This document shows positions 17,627 to 25,696 of a DNA stretch of 64,000 nt, one piece after another. Each line of letters begins with the position of its first letter. The stretch's first letter is position 1. A program made the position numbers and the translations under genes. The stretch lies in NCBI RefSeq assembly GCF_022538115.1, contig NZ_JAKZAL010000007.1, positions 1 to 64,000 of the forward strand, in the 5' to 3' direction. This DNA is from Cognataquiflexum rubidum. Its GTDB lineage: Bacteria; Bacteroidota; Bacteroidia; Cytophagales; Cyclobacteriaceae. Under the pieces are notes generated by a model that did no database searches, was not told the DNA's origin, and saw only the letters and a list, made by a program, of their open reading frames with translations.

Positions 17627-18646
17627 ATGATTGTCCAGTTAAAAGAAGAAATTACCGATTTGCAAAAAGACAAACTGATCAACGAGATCAGTCAGATCGG
17701 CTACAAGATCACCGAAGTCAAAACCCAATTGGGAGATTATCTGATCGGGATCGGTAAGAATGATTTTGACATCCGCAAAATCGGTCAGCAGGAAGGTATC
17801 AAAGACATTCATATCGTTTCGGATGAATACAAATTGGTCTCCAAAAAGTGGAAAGTCAAACCGACTTCGATTGACCTTGGCGATGGCATATTCATCAAAG
17901 ATGGCGATATGGCGATCATGGCCGGACCTTGTTCCATTGAGTCGGAGGACCAAATCGTCAAAATCATCAACCACCTCAAGGCCACCGGCATCACCATGAT
18001 GCGTGGCGGTGTCTTCAAACCACGTTCAAGTCCTTATGCCTTTCGGGGACTGGGAATTGACGGCTTGAAATTATGGTATGGTTTGGCCAAAGAAGCCGGA
18101 ATCAAAATCGTCACCGAAGTCATGCAGGTTTCACAGATCGAGGAAATGTACCCTTATGTGGATGTGTATCAGGTAGGGGCGAGAAATACCCAAAATTTCA
18201 ATCTCTTGGATGAATTGGGGAAAGTGGACAAAGCCGTAATGATCAAAAGGGGGATTTCAGGTACCATTGAGGAATTGCTTCAATCTGCAGAGTATGTTTT
18301 TTCGGGAGGAAATGAAAAGCTGATTCTCTGCGAAAGAGGAATCCGTACCTACGAAAGGGCAAGCCGGAATACCTTGGACCTGAATGCAGTTCCGATTTTG
18401 AAAGCTAAATCTCATCTTCCGGTGATCGTGGATCCTTCGCACGGGATTGGGATCAGGGAATATGTACCCCAAATGGCACTTGCGGGTGTGATGGCAGGAG
18501 CAGACGGGATCATCTATGAAACCCATGAGATTCCTGAAAAAGCCTATTCAGATGGCCAACAGACTTTGGATTTTGCACAAAGTGCCTTGTTGGCAGATTG
18601 GATCAGGAAGACTTTTGCTATGCGGAAATCCTTTACCTTAATTTGA
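17627..18646 (+). CDS. aroF: 3-deoxy-7-phosphoheptulonate (DAHP) synthase with N-terminal FL domain
   Basis: The 339-residue enzyme commits phosphoenolpyruvate and erythrose 4-phosphate to the shikimate pathway. The first 65-70 residues form the ferredoxin-like regulatory domain of Thermotoga-type DAHP synthase. The barrel shows MAGPCSIESE, GGVFKPRSSPYAF and VIVDPSHGIG. It starts 4 bp after trpA, so the entry enzyme of the shikimate pathway is under trp operon control. In relatives the FL domain gives allosteric inhibition by Phe or Tyr; which ligand applies here is unknown. Confidence 0.93.
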   Translation: MIVQLKEEITDLQKDKLINEISQIGYKITEVKTQLGDYLIGIGKNDFDIRKIGQQEGIKDIHIVSDEYKLVSKKWKVKPTSIDLGDGIFIKDGDMAIMAGPCSIESEDQIVKIINHLKATGITMMRGGVFKPRSSPYAFRGLGIDGLKLWYGLAKEAGIKIVTEVMQVSQIEEMYPYVDVYQVGARNTQNFNLLDELGKVDKAVMIKRGISGTIEELLQSAEYVFSGGNEKLILCERGIRTYERASRNTLDLNAVPILKAKSHLPVIVDPSHGIGIREYVPQMALAGVMAGADGIIYETHEIPEKAYSDGQQTLDFAQSALLADWIRKTFAMRKSFTLI

Positions 18647-18896
18647 TTGGTAATAATTTTCGATTTTGGGTAAGGTTACAGGTTTTGTTAATTTTGAAAA
18701 ATTGGAATCAAATAGACGGATCTTTGAATGGGAGAATTGAAATTTTGAATTCAAAAAAACGCTTCCTTCATGACTCAAACAGAGGTTTTGAATCTCATAA
18801 AGACGGGCAGTCGACTGTGGACTATGGACTATTGACATAATGCCTCTGAACCACAATCAGGTTAAGAATTAAAATATACAACCCAAATATAGAATA

Positions 18897-19676
18897 ATGA
18901 ATAAACCCAAAGACTGGGTCTTTTCAGACCCGAGATTGCAAAAGTTGGAGCAGGATTATGCTGCTTACAGAAAGGAGGATTATGAAGTATGGCGGATTCT
19001 TTTCGAAAGACAGATCGTCAACCTTCCCAAAGCGGCTTCGATAGCCTATTTGGAAGGAATCAAAGAAATCAACTTCACTGCAGACAAAATTGCGGATTTT
19101 GAAGACGTCAACAGAAGATTGGCCAACACCACAGGCTGGCAAATCCAAGTGGTTCCGGGTTTGATTGACGATGACCTTTTCTTCGGCCTGATGAACAACA
19201 GAAGATTTTGTTCGTCCACATGGCTGAGAAAAATGGAACAGCTCGATTACCTCGAAGAGCCTGATATGTTTCATGATTCCTTTGCCCACATGCCGATGTT
19301 GACCAACCAACCTTATGTGGATTTTCTTGAAAATCTTAGTGGATTGGCACTGAAGCATATCGATAACAAATGGGCGATCGAATTGCTTTCGAGAATCTAT
19401 TGGTTTACAATAGAGTTTGGATTGATCCGAGAGGAAGGCCAAATCAAAATCTATGGTGCAGGAATATTGAGTTCTGCAGGCGAAACCAAATACAGCCTTT
19501 CGGATGTACCCGCCCACTATGAGTATGATGTCAAAAGGATTTTGAACACCCCTTATTGGAAAGACAAATTCCAGGACAAATACTTTATCATTGAAAGCTA
19601 TGAGCAGTTGTTCGAATCATTGCCTGAGATTGAAGAAGTCTTAGAGGAAATGGTGGCTGAGGAAGCGGGAAAATAA
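18897..19676 (+). CDS. phhA: Phenylalanine 4-hydroxylase (tetrahydropterin-dependent)
   Basis: This 259-residue monooxygenase converts phenylalanine to tyrosine. The non-haem iron triad is clear: His126 and His131 in EPDMFHDSFAHMP and Glu173 in WFTIEFGLI. The length is that of bacterial catalytic-domain-only enzymes; no ACT regulatory domain is present. It follows the trp-aroF genes after a 250-bp spacer and is probably a separate transcription unit. No pterin carbinolamine dehydratase (PhhB) gene was found in the window. Confidence 0.93.
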   Translation: MNKPKDWVFSDPRLQKLEQDYAAYRKEDYEVWRILFERQIVNLPKAASIAYLEGIKEINFTADKIADFEDVNRRLANTTGWQIQVVPGLIDDDLFFGLMNNRRFCSSTWLRKMEQLDYLEEPDMFHDSFAHMPMLTNQPYVDFLENLSGLALKHIDNKWAIELLSRIYWFTIEFGLIREEGQIKIYGAGILSSAGETKYSLSDVPAHYEYDVKRILNTPYWKDKFQDKYFIIESYEQLFESLPEIEEVLEEMVAEEAGK

Positions 19677-20054
19677 GGATGAAGGCGGAAGGATGAGGGT
19701 TGGTAAAAGGTAAGTGGTGAAAGGTAAGAGGAATGGAGAGGTTGGGTGTATAGATTTGGCTGGTTACAGGAAAAAATTATCCTTGTTACTTCGAGTGTTT
19801 AAAATGGCGAATGGTTTTCCCGTCATCCTGAAGGAGGTACTGCCTGTCCCGTTTTTACGGGAACTGAAGGATCTGTTTATATTAGGAGAGACTCTTCGCT
19901 TCACTCAGAGTGACGGCTCCGACAATTTCTTCATCGGTAACGTAGAGAAAAGTCTTTTGCATTTTTACCTCAAGAATATAAATCTGTTAAATTAAAATTT
20001 AGGCTCAGTTTAGGGATGTCTCACATCTCAAATCTCCTGTCTCAAATCTAAAAT
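19677..20054. repeat. Gene-free spacer with dispersed repeats between phhA and hisH
   Basis: It holds three repeat types. First, 19698-19741 is the inverted copy of 3820-3863. Second, about 19820-19925 is a palindromic dispersed element with GTCATCCTGAAGGAGG, TGTCCCG...CGGGA and CTTCGCTTCACTCAGAGTGAC, a BIME/REP-like layout. Third, heptameric TCTCAAA words run from 20019 to 20050. An open frame through the middle lacks any coding feature beyond its length. Confidence 0.75.
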
Positions 20055-20648
20055 ATGAAAGTAGCAGTCATCAAGTACAATGCCGGTAATGTGCAGTCCG
20101 TCCTTTATGCTTTGGAGCGGTTAGGGGCGGAGGCAGTGCTTACCGATAATTTGGAAGAAATAGCCAAAGCTGACAAAGTCATTTTCCCCGGACAGGGAGA
20201 GGCGAGTACCGCCATGCGCTACCTGAAGGAAAAGCAGTTAGACAAACTTATCCCAAAACTTACCCAACCATTCTTTGGCGTTTGTCTTGGCCAACAGCTG
20301 CTTTGTGACTATTCAGAAGAGAATGACACAACTTGTTTGGGTGTATTTCCTGTCAAAGTCAAAAAGTTTATACCCGAAAGCTATGTAGACTTTAAAGTTC
20401 CTCATGTGGGTTGGAACAATCTTTTTGATTTGAAAACCCCATTGTTGGAGGGACTGAGTGACGAATCCTTTGTCTATTATGTCCACAGCTATTACTGCGA
20501 ATTGAGCGATTTTACCATTGCCAAAACCCACTATGTGCTTGATTTTGCGGGATTGATGCACAAGGATAATTTCTACGCCATGCAAGCCCACCCCGAGAAA
20601 AGCGGTAAAGTAGGGGAAAGGATATTGGAGAATTTCTTGAGGATTTGA
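20055..20648 (+). CDS. hisH: Imidazole glycerol phosphate synthase, glutaminase subunit
   Basis: A 197-residue class I glutamine amidotransferase. Cys77 lies in GVCLGQQLL, His179 and Glu181 in QAHPEKSG, completing the triad, and YNAGNVQSV is the HisH-specific start. It works as a heterodimer with the cyclase HisF, which is not encoded in this window. The start is fixed by MKVAVIKYNAGN directly after the heptamer repeats. Confidence 0.94.
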   Translation: MKVAVIKYNAGNVQSVLYALERLGAEAVLTDNLEEIAKADKVIFPGQGEASTAMRYLKEKQLDKLIPKLTQPFFGVCLGQQLLCDYSEENDTTCLGVFPVKVKKFIPESYVDFKVPHVGWNNLFDLKTPLLEGLSDESFVYYVHSYYCELSDFTIAKTHYVLDFAGLMHKDNFYAMQAHPEKSGKVGERILENFLRI

Positions 20649-20795
20649 AAATTGAAAAATTGTAAGATTTGAAAATTGAAAAATTGAACACACTCATACC
20701 CTTTACCTTTTACTTCCAACTTCCATACTTTCTACTTCCCAACTTCCCAACTTCCTAACTTCCCACTTCCCGACTTCCCAACTTCCCCCTTCCCC
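20649..20795. repeat. Low-complexity repeats between hisH and hisA
   Basis: A 19-nt unit, TTTGAAAATTGAAAAATTG, occurs twice about 25 nt apart just after hisH. It is followed by a pyrimidine-rich run of CAACTTCC/CCACTTCC words with a period of 7-8 nt that ends at the hisA start codon. It is the strand-opposite form of the GGAAGT repeats after trpG. Confidence 0.75.
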
Positions 20796-21518
20796 ATGAA
20801 AATCATCCCAGCCATAGACATCATCGGAGGCAAGTGCGTCCGGTTAACTCAAGGAGATTACAGCCAAAAAAAAGAATACCATGATAGTCCTTTGGAGATG
20901 GCAAAGCGTTTTGAGGGAGTCGGAATAGAACGTCTTCATTTGGTTGATTTGGATGGAGCGAAAGCAAAAAAAATCGTCAACCTTGAAGTCTTGAAAAGTA
21001 TTGCCGAAGGAACTTCCCTGAAAGTGGATTTCGGTGGGGGTATCCAATCCGATTTTGATATCAATCTGGCATTTGAATCCGGTGCACATCAGGTCACAGG
21101 TGGAAGCATAGCTGTCAAAAATCCTACTTTGTTCGAATCCTGGATAGCAAACTTTGGTGGAGAAAAAATCATTTTGGGAGCAGATGCCAAAGACCGAAAA
21201 ATAGCAATCTCAGGTTGGGAGGAAACCACAGCGATGGACCTGATCGAGTTTATCAAATCTTACCACGCCAAAGGAATCCAATATGTAATCTGCACTGACG
21301 TGGCAAAAGACGGATTATTACAGGGTCCCTCAGTGGAATTGTATCAGGATATTTTGGCTGAAATTCCAAGTATTAAATTGATTGCAAGCGGGGGAGTGGC
21401 AGGATTAAGGGATTTGGAAGAACTTCAGAAAATTGGGGTTTACGGGGCGATTGTAGGAAAGGCATATTATGAAGGGAGGATTTCTTTGGAAGAGTTGGGA
21501 ATTTTAGCAAATAAATAG
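20796..21518 (+). CDS. hisA: Phosphoribosylformimino-5-aminoimidazole carboxamide ribotide isomerase
   Basis: This 240-residue (beta/alpha)8 isomerase acts in the fourth step of histidine synthesis. It opens [21 protein letters not shown], where the Asp is the catalytic base, and the symmetric second half shows [17 protein letters not shown] and IASGGVAGL. It is full length. hisF, normally next to it, is not found downstream. Confidence 0.95.
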   Translation: MKIIPAIDIIGGKCVRLTQGDYSQKKEYHDSPLEMAKRFEGVGIERLHLVDLDGAKAKKIVNLEVLKSIAEGTSLKVDFGGGIQSDFDINLAFESGAHQVTGGSIAVKNPTLFESWIANFGGEKIILGADAKDRKIAISGWEETTAMDLIEFIKSYHAKGIQYVICTDVAKDGLLQGPSVELYQDILAEIPSIKLIASGGVAGLRDLEELQKIGVYGAIVGKAYYEGRISLEELGILANK

Positions 21519-21560
21519 TGGTTGTTTTTGATTTTTTTTCTCAAATTAGGTTTAAAGTTA

Positions 21561-21589
21561 TTGACCAATTTTTAAAAAAAATATCTTTG
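21561..21589 (+). promoter_or_regulatory. Bacteroidota-type promoter
   Basis: TTG at 21561-21563 and TATCTTTG at 21582-21589, 18 nt apart, match the -33/-7 consensus. It drives the small secreted protein gene starting at 21616, giving a leader of about 20 nt. Confidence 0.75.
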
Positions 21590-21615
21590 CCCTTCTAAAC
21601 TCCAAAACAAAAACT

Positions 21616-22104
21616 ATGAAAAACAGACTTACGATTTTAGTGTTTGTTCTCTCTTTACACTTCGCTTTTGGCCAAACTGACACGAGTTTTCATGCAAAAG
21701 GAATTGAGGGATGTTATACAGATTATTATATTGCCTTCACCGAAAGAGGCGCCAATCCCGTAACAGACGGCCAACATGATGTGGTCATATCGGTTATCCA
21801 CCAAGGAAAAAGTGAATGTTATTTCGGAAAAGCTACTGTAAAAGATGGCAAATTCGTCAACCCTGTCACTATTCAAAAAGACGATATGTCTTTCGTTCCT
21901 CTAAATACAATGTTTAAAAGCCTTGATCAAAACTGGCTAGAAGAACAAGATATGTCTACAATCAATGACATTAACGATGGAATGACCAATGTCTTTTTGA
22001 CCAAAGATAAATATGAGTTGAGGATGTTTTTTTACACTTTTGTACATCCAAAACCAAGGGCAAACAGGAAAGCGCCTCCTGCTGATGTATTGCTGAAAAA
22101 ATAA
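21616..22104 (+). CDS. Secreted protein of unknown function
   Basis: A 162-residue protein with a signal peptide (MKNRLTILVFVLSLHFAFGQ) likely cut after FGQ. The mature part has no motif I recognise; it contains a central SVIHQGKSECYFGKATV segment and a basic tail. It has its own promoter and ends at a strong terminator, so it is a single-gene unit, probably periplasmic. Confidence 0.65.
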   Translation: MKNRLTILVFVLSLHFAFGQTDTSFHAKGIEGCYTDYYIAFTERGANPVTDGQHDVVISVIHQGKSECYFGKATVKDGKFVNPVTIQKDDMSFVPLNTMFKSLDQNWLEEQDMSTINDINDGMTNVFLTKDKYELRMFFYTFVHPKPRANRKAPPADVLLKK

Positions 22105-22124
22105 ATTTGGGAGTCTCACAAACC

Positions 22125-22177
22125 AAAAATTCCCTGCCTCAAAAAATAGGATTGAGAGGCAGGGAATTTTTGTTTTT
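22125..22177. terminator. Bidirectional terminator between the secreted-protein gene and proC
   Basis: AAAAATTCCCTGCCTC (22125-22140) pairs with GAGGCAGGGAATTTTT (22156-22171), a perfect stem with T runs on both strands. It serves the plus-strand gene ending at 22104 and the minus-strand proC ending at 22176. Confidence 0.9.
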
Positions 22178-22979
22178 AGTTCTTTTCTATTTTTTCATAA
22201 GAAGCCAACACGCCCCGCACCATGGCTGCAGAAAAACCCTGATGCTCCATTTCATTGAGTCCGACGATGGTACAGCCTTTTGGAGTTGTGACTTTGTCGA
22301 TGGCTTCTTCGGGATGGATGTTTTTTTGGATCATCAATTCCGCTGCACCTTTTACTGTTTGGTTTACGATTTTGCTTGCAGTCTTGGCATCAAATCCAAT
22401 TTGGATTCCCCCTTGAATCATCGCCCTCATAAATCTCAGTACATAAGCAATTCCGCAGGCACCAAGGACAGTAGCCGCTTCCATCAGACTTTCATCAATG
22501 GTGATACTGAACCCGACACTGTTGAATAAATCCTTCACTTGTGTTTCAGTCGATTCGGTGATATTCCTTCCGCAGATGCAGGTTACGGATTCACGGATAT
22601 CGGCAGCGATATTGGGCATGGCCCTAAATGCAGTCGTCTTCGGGTCTATTTCCTGAAATATTTCATCCAAAGTGATACCTGTCGCGACGGATACGATAAT
22701 CTGTTTTTTGGGGTCGAGTGCCGGTTTGATTTCTTTCAAAATAGCCGAGACATTATATGGTTTCACGCCAAGAATAACGATGTCCGATTCCTTGGCAGCT
22801 ATCAAATTGTCCGAATGAACCCGTACACCTTTGTCTTGGAGATAAAGGAGATTGGCAGGATTTCTTTTGGTGACGTGGAGATTTTGTGGCAAAAAATCAT
22901 CCTGTTCCAGCAAGCCGTTGGCGATGGAGGTCCCGAGATTTCCGCAACCTAAGATTGCGATTCTGATATCTTTCAGCAT
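22176..22979 (-). CDS. proC: Pyrroline-5-carboxylate reductase
   Basis: The 267-residue enzyme makes proline from pyrroline-5-carboxylate. The N-terminal Rossmann fold reads IAILGCGNLGTSIANGLL, the middle has RAMPNIAADI, and the C-terminal dimer domain includes VTTPKGCTIVGLNEME, close to the ProC signature. It is full length and stands alone on the minus strand. Confidence 0.95.
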   Translation of the reverse strand: MLKDIRIAILGCGNLGTSIANGLLEQDDFLPQNLHVTKRNPANLLYLQDKGVRVHSDNLIAAKESDIVILGVKPYNVSAILKEIKPALDPKKQIIVSVATGITLDEIFQEIDPKTTAFRAMPNIAADIRESVTCICGRNITESTETQVKDLFNSVGFSITIDESLMEAATVLGACGIAYVLRFMRAMIQGGIQIGFDAKTASKIVNQTVKGAAELMIQKNIHPEEAIDKVTTPKGCTIVGLNEMEHQGFSAAMVRGVLASYEKIEKN

Positions 22980-23135
22980 GTGGTGTTTTCGGTGTTTTAG
23001 GTTTGAGCCTCAAAGGTAACTAGGAATACGTGTTTTTTTGGTGTTTTCCTTTCAATTAAAACAGACGATCGGCAAATAGCCTACTTGATTTTTTTTTGTT
23101 TAAATAATTTCATTTAAAAATATTTATCAAATTTG

Positions 23136-23167
23136 TTTGACTATATGTAAAACAAACCTTACATTTG
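23136..23167 (+). promoter_or_regulatory. Bacteroidota-type promoter of the membrane-protein/HTH operon
   Basis: TTTG at 23136-23139 and a perfect TACATTTG at 23160-23167, 20 nt apart, lie 20 nt before the start codon at 23188. This also supports the choice of 23188 over an in-frame ATG at 23137, which lies inside the promoter. Confidence 0.75.
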
Positions 23168-23187
23168 GTAAAAATATCTTTACAATT

Positions 23188-23601
23188 ATGAAAAATGATG
23201 ATTTAATGTATGTGCCGATGTTGGAAAGGAAGTGGAGGCCTTTGTCGTTTCTGTTTTTTCCATTGCCGGTGGTTATCGTGATTGTCTTGGCTTTATTGCA
23301 AGTGGGATTGAGTCCTGACAATGCAGCCGAAATTATCTATGGAAGTTGGGCGGTGGGTTTTACGCTGTTGAACCTTAGCAAAGAAAAAATAGAGGATGAG
23401 ATGGTCAAGACCTTTCGGTTGCAGGCATTTCAGACCGGATTTTTTTGGTTGATGTGTGGCTTGGTCGCTATCATGGTGGTCAATTACCTTCGGTTTGGAG
23501 AATTCAGACAGGAGATATTTTCCGCACCCCTGGTATTGTTTCTACTCAATGCCTATGTATTTGCCGCCTTCGAATATCAAAAATGGAGATCAAATCAATA
23601 A
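23188..23601 (+). CDS. Small multi-pass membrane protein
   Basis: The protein has 137 residues and about four hydrophobic helices. Its cytosolic loop carries LSKEKIEDEMVKTFRLQ, shared with the next gene (FSKEKIEDEYIQKLRLD). The pair are diverged paralogues. Their combination with a short HTH gene resembles widespread DUF2178-type membrane protein/HTH regulator operons. The function is unknown. The start is set by the promoter just upstream. Confidence 0.7.
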   Translation: MKNDDLMYVPMLERKWRPLSFLFFPLPVVIVIVLALLQVGLSPDNAAEIIYGSWAVGFTLLNLSKEKIEDEMVKTFRLQAFQTGFFWLMCGLVAIMVVNYLRFGEFRQEIFSAPLVLFLLNAYVFAAFEYQKWRSNQ

Positions 23602-23619
23602 AATGTAAATCAAAACTAT

Positions 23620-24072
23620 ATGCTGACTAAATTACTTTTGCCTTATCGTTTAAAATTTATCGGTTTGGCGCTTTTACTTCCAATGACGCTTTTGCTCATT
23701 CTTTCGGGTGTTTATGAATATGAATTATCATGGTTGACCTGGGATGGTTTCAGAAAAACAGGTGATTTGTTTTATGGTTCAGATGAAAATTTTACCTACG
23801 AGTTTGCGTATATAGGGACATTTTTGTCTATGTTTTTGATTGCTTTTTCAAAAGAGAAAATTGAAGATGAATACATTCAAAAACTCAGACTTGACAGTCT
23901 TCTGTTGGCTTTTTATTTGTATTCCTTGATTTCCATTTTGGGGACATTGGTCTTTTACAGTTTTGATTATTTGCTGTTTATGGGTTACAATACATTTTCT
24001 CTGCAGCTGGTGTTTATCATCAGGTTCAGATGGGTGATGTATAGACAACAGAAAACCCTTACTTTGATTTAA
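23620..24072 (+). CDS. Small multi-pass membrane protein, paralogue of the preceding gene
   Basis: This 150-residue protein has about four hydrophobic segments and the same SKEKIEDE motif after the second helix. It starts 18 bp after the previous gene and ends 10 bp before the HTH gene, so the three form one operon. No enzyme motif is seen. Confidence 0.7.
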   Translation: MLTKLLLPYRLKFIGLALLLPMTLLLILSGVYEYELSWLTWDGFRKTGDLFYGSDENFTYEFAYIGTFLSMFLIAFSKEKIEDEYIQKLRLDSLLLAFYLYSLISILGTLVFYSFDYLLFMGYNTFSLQLVFIIRFRWVMYRQQKTLTLI

Positions 24073-24082
24073 ACTTGGCAAT

Positions 24083-24283
24083 ATGAAAAACACAGTCAAA
24101 GTAGAACGTGCCAAGAAAGACATGACCCAACAGGACCTTGCGGATAAGATCGGAGTCTCCCGGCAGACGATCAATTCTATAGAAGCGGGGAAATATGTCC
24201 CCTCAACTGTCCTTGCGCTCAAAATTGGCCGGGTATTCCAGACGCCTTTGGAATTGATTTTTGAATTGGAGGAAGGGGATTGA
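24083..24283 (+). CDS. Small XRE-family HTH regulator
   Basis: At 66 residues it is little more than one helix-turn-helix domain: MTQQDLADKIGVSRQTINSIEAGKYVPS is the Cro/C1 motif, split here by its turn after KIGVSR. It ends FQTPLELIFELEEGD. This short form is the YgzD-like regulator type usually found beside membrane proteins of unknown function. It probably represses its own operon, which begins at the promoter at 23136. Confidence 0.88.
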   Translation: MKNTVKVERAKKDMTQQDLADKIGVSRQTINSIEAGKYVPSTVLALKIGRVFQTPLELIFELEEGD

Positions 24284-24414
24284 GGATCAGTTCACAGTTA
24301 GAAGTCTGCAGCGTGCGGAAAATAGCATAGGAACTTTTCTCCTTATGTATTAGTGTTTCGAATAAAAGGGAATGTTTCTATTGTGGATTTAGGTGATTTT
24401 TATAATTTAGTTTT

Positions 24415-25596
24415 ATGAAAGAAAACAAAGCCATAATTTTTATCCTATTGACCTTCCTGCTGATTCCGATCGTGATTTCATGTGAATCAAAAACCAAAGG
24501 GGATGCTAAGATTATAAAGGTGGATGTGGATGCCGCTAAAAAGGGAAAAATATCAGATCATTTCGAATCCATTGAATACATCCTTTTGGACTATCCGGAT
24601 AGTCTTCCGATTGTTGGTCCCTATAAAATGATATTGACCGATGATCGAATTTTGGTCGAAAGCAGGGAAACCGCTGCGGTTTTTTTTTTTGACAGGAAAG
24701 GGAATCTTCAAAATGTAATCCGGGATTATGGTGATGGTCCAGGCCAGTTCCGGTTGATTGATGACATGTTTTTGGAAGGGCATCTCCTACGGATCCATTC
24801 TACTTATTTGAAAAAGTACATGATTTTCAGTCTTAAGGGGAAATTGATCGAGGAAGGGAAAATGGATATAATTGCCGACCGGAGTTTTCTTGGAAAAGAC
24901 TTTTCCCTTTTCCAAATTCAAAAAGGTTACGGAACTGAGAAATTTACAATTATCAGAAAAGGAAACGAAAGTGAGATTCAGGGATTTTTACCGCTAAGCA
25001 AGGATCTTGAGGATTTTTATAGTTTTAATAATATCCACGGATTTCAATATGATCCATACCGCGATTCATTTTATCTCACAAGTATGCTTGATTATAAAAT
25101 TCCAATATTTGATGGCAAAGGATTTTTGAAACAAACAATTGAATTTGACTTTGGGAATAAAAATTTCCACATCAATAAATGGAAGGAAATGCGTGAAAAT
25201 CCTCGTGGATTGAACACTTGGATTTCTGATAATGGAATAGTTCAATCTATCAGTTCCTTTTTTCCATTTAAAAATAAAATTCTAGTCAAGTTTAATGAAG
25301 GGATCAAGACACCCCATTTTTTGTTTTTGGATAACAATTTTGACATCATTTACCATGTCGATGAACTTGAAAATGATTTTGATGGAATGAAGCTTAAAAT
25401 GTGGTCTTGGGCCTATTCAGAAAATGAGATCGTTTATGCCTTGGATTCTAAGCAGTTTTATAACGATTACGTCGAAACCTTCAATGATAAGAAAGTCACA
25501 GTAAAAAAAGGCGATATTCATGATTTTTTTAGGAACAATAAAGAAAAACTGAAGGAGGAAAAATATGTGTTGGTGGTAATGAAAGTCAAAGAATAA
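24415..25596 (+). CDS. 6-bladed beta-propeller lipoprotein
   Basis: A 393-residue protein with a lipoprotein signal (lipobox VISC, Cys at about 23). The body resembles the 6-bladed beta-propeller family of Bacteroidota, shown by VFFFDRKGNLQNVIRDYG, GDGPGQF and repeating strands such as FDGKGFLKQTIEFDFG. These are surface or periplasmic proteins of unknown function. It stands alone between the HTH operon and the polysaccharide genes. Confidence 0.75.
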   Translation: MKENKAIIFILLTFLLIPIVISCESKTKGDAKIIKVDVDAAKKGKISDHFESIEYILLDYPDSLPIVGPYKMILTDDRILVESRETAAVFFFDRKGNLQNVIRDYGDGPGQFRLIDDMFLEGHLLRIHSTYLKKYMIFSLKGKLIEEGKMDIIADRSFLGKDFSLFQIQKGYGTEKFTIIRKGNESEIQGFLPLSKDLEDFYSFNNIHGFQYDPYRDSFYLTSMLDYKIPIFDGKGFLKQTIEFDFGNKNFHINKWKEMRENPRGLNTWISDNGIVQSISSFFPFKNKILVKFNEGIKTPHFLFLDNNFDIIYHVDELENDFDGMKLKMWSWAYSENEIVYALDSKQFYNDYVETFNDKKVTVKKGDIHDFFRNNKEKLKEEKYVLVVMKVKE

Positions 25597-25696
25597 ACAC
25601 TTTGATTTTGAAACAATCCTTTTGACTTTTTTGAGATTTTTTCCTGTCCCAAAGCAATAAAAAGTTATCTTTGGCATTTTAAACGCAAAAAACTGA

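Noticed and set aside
19714-19995. A 93-codon open frame between phhA and hisH.
   Set aside because: It crosses two dispersed repeats and has no ribosome-binding site or protein-like pattern.
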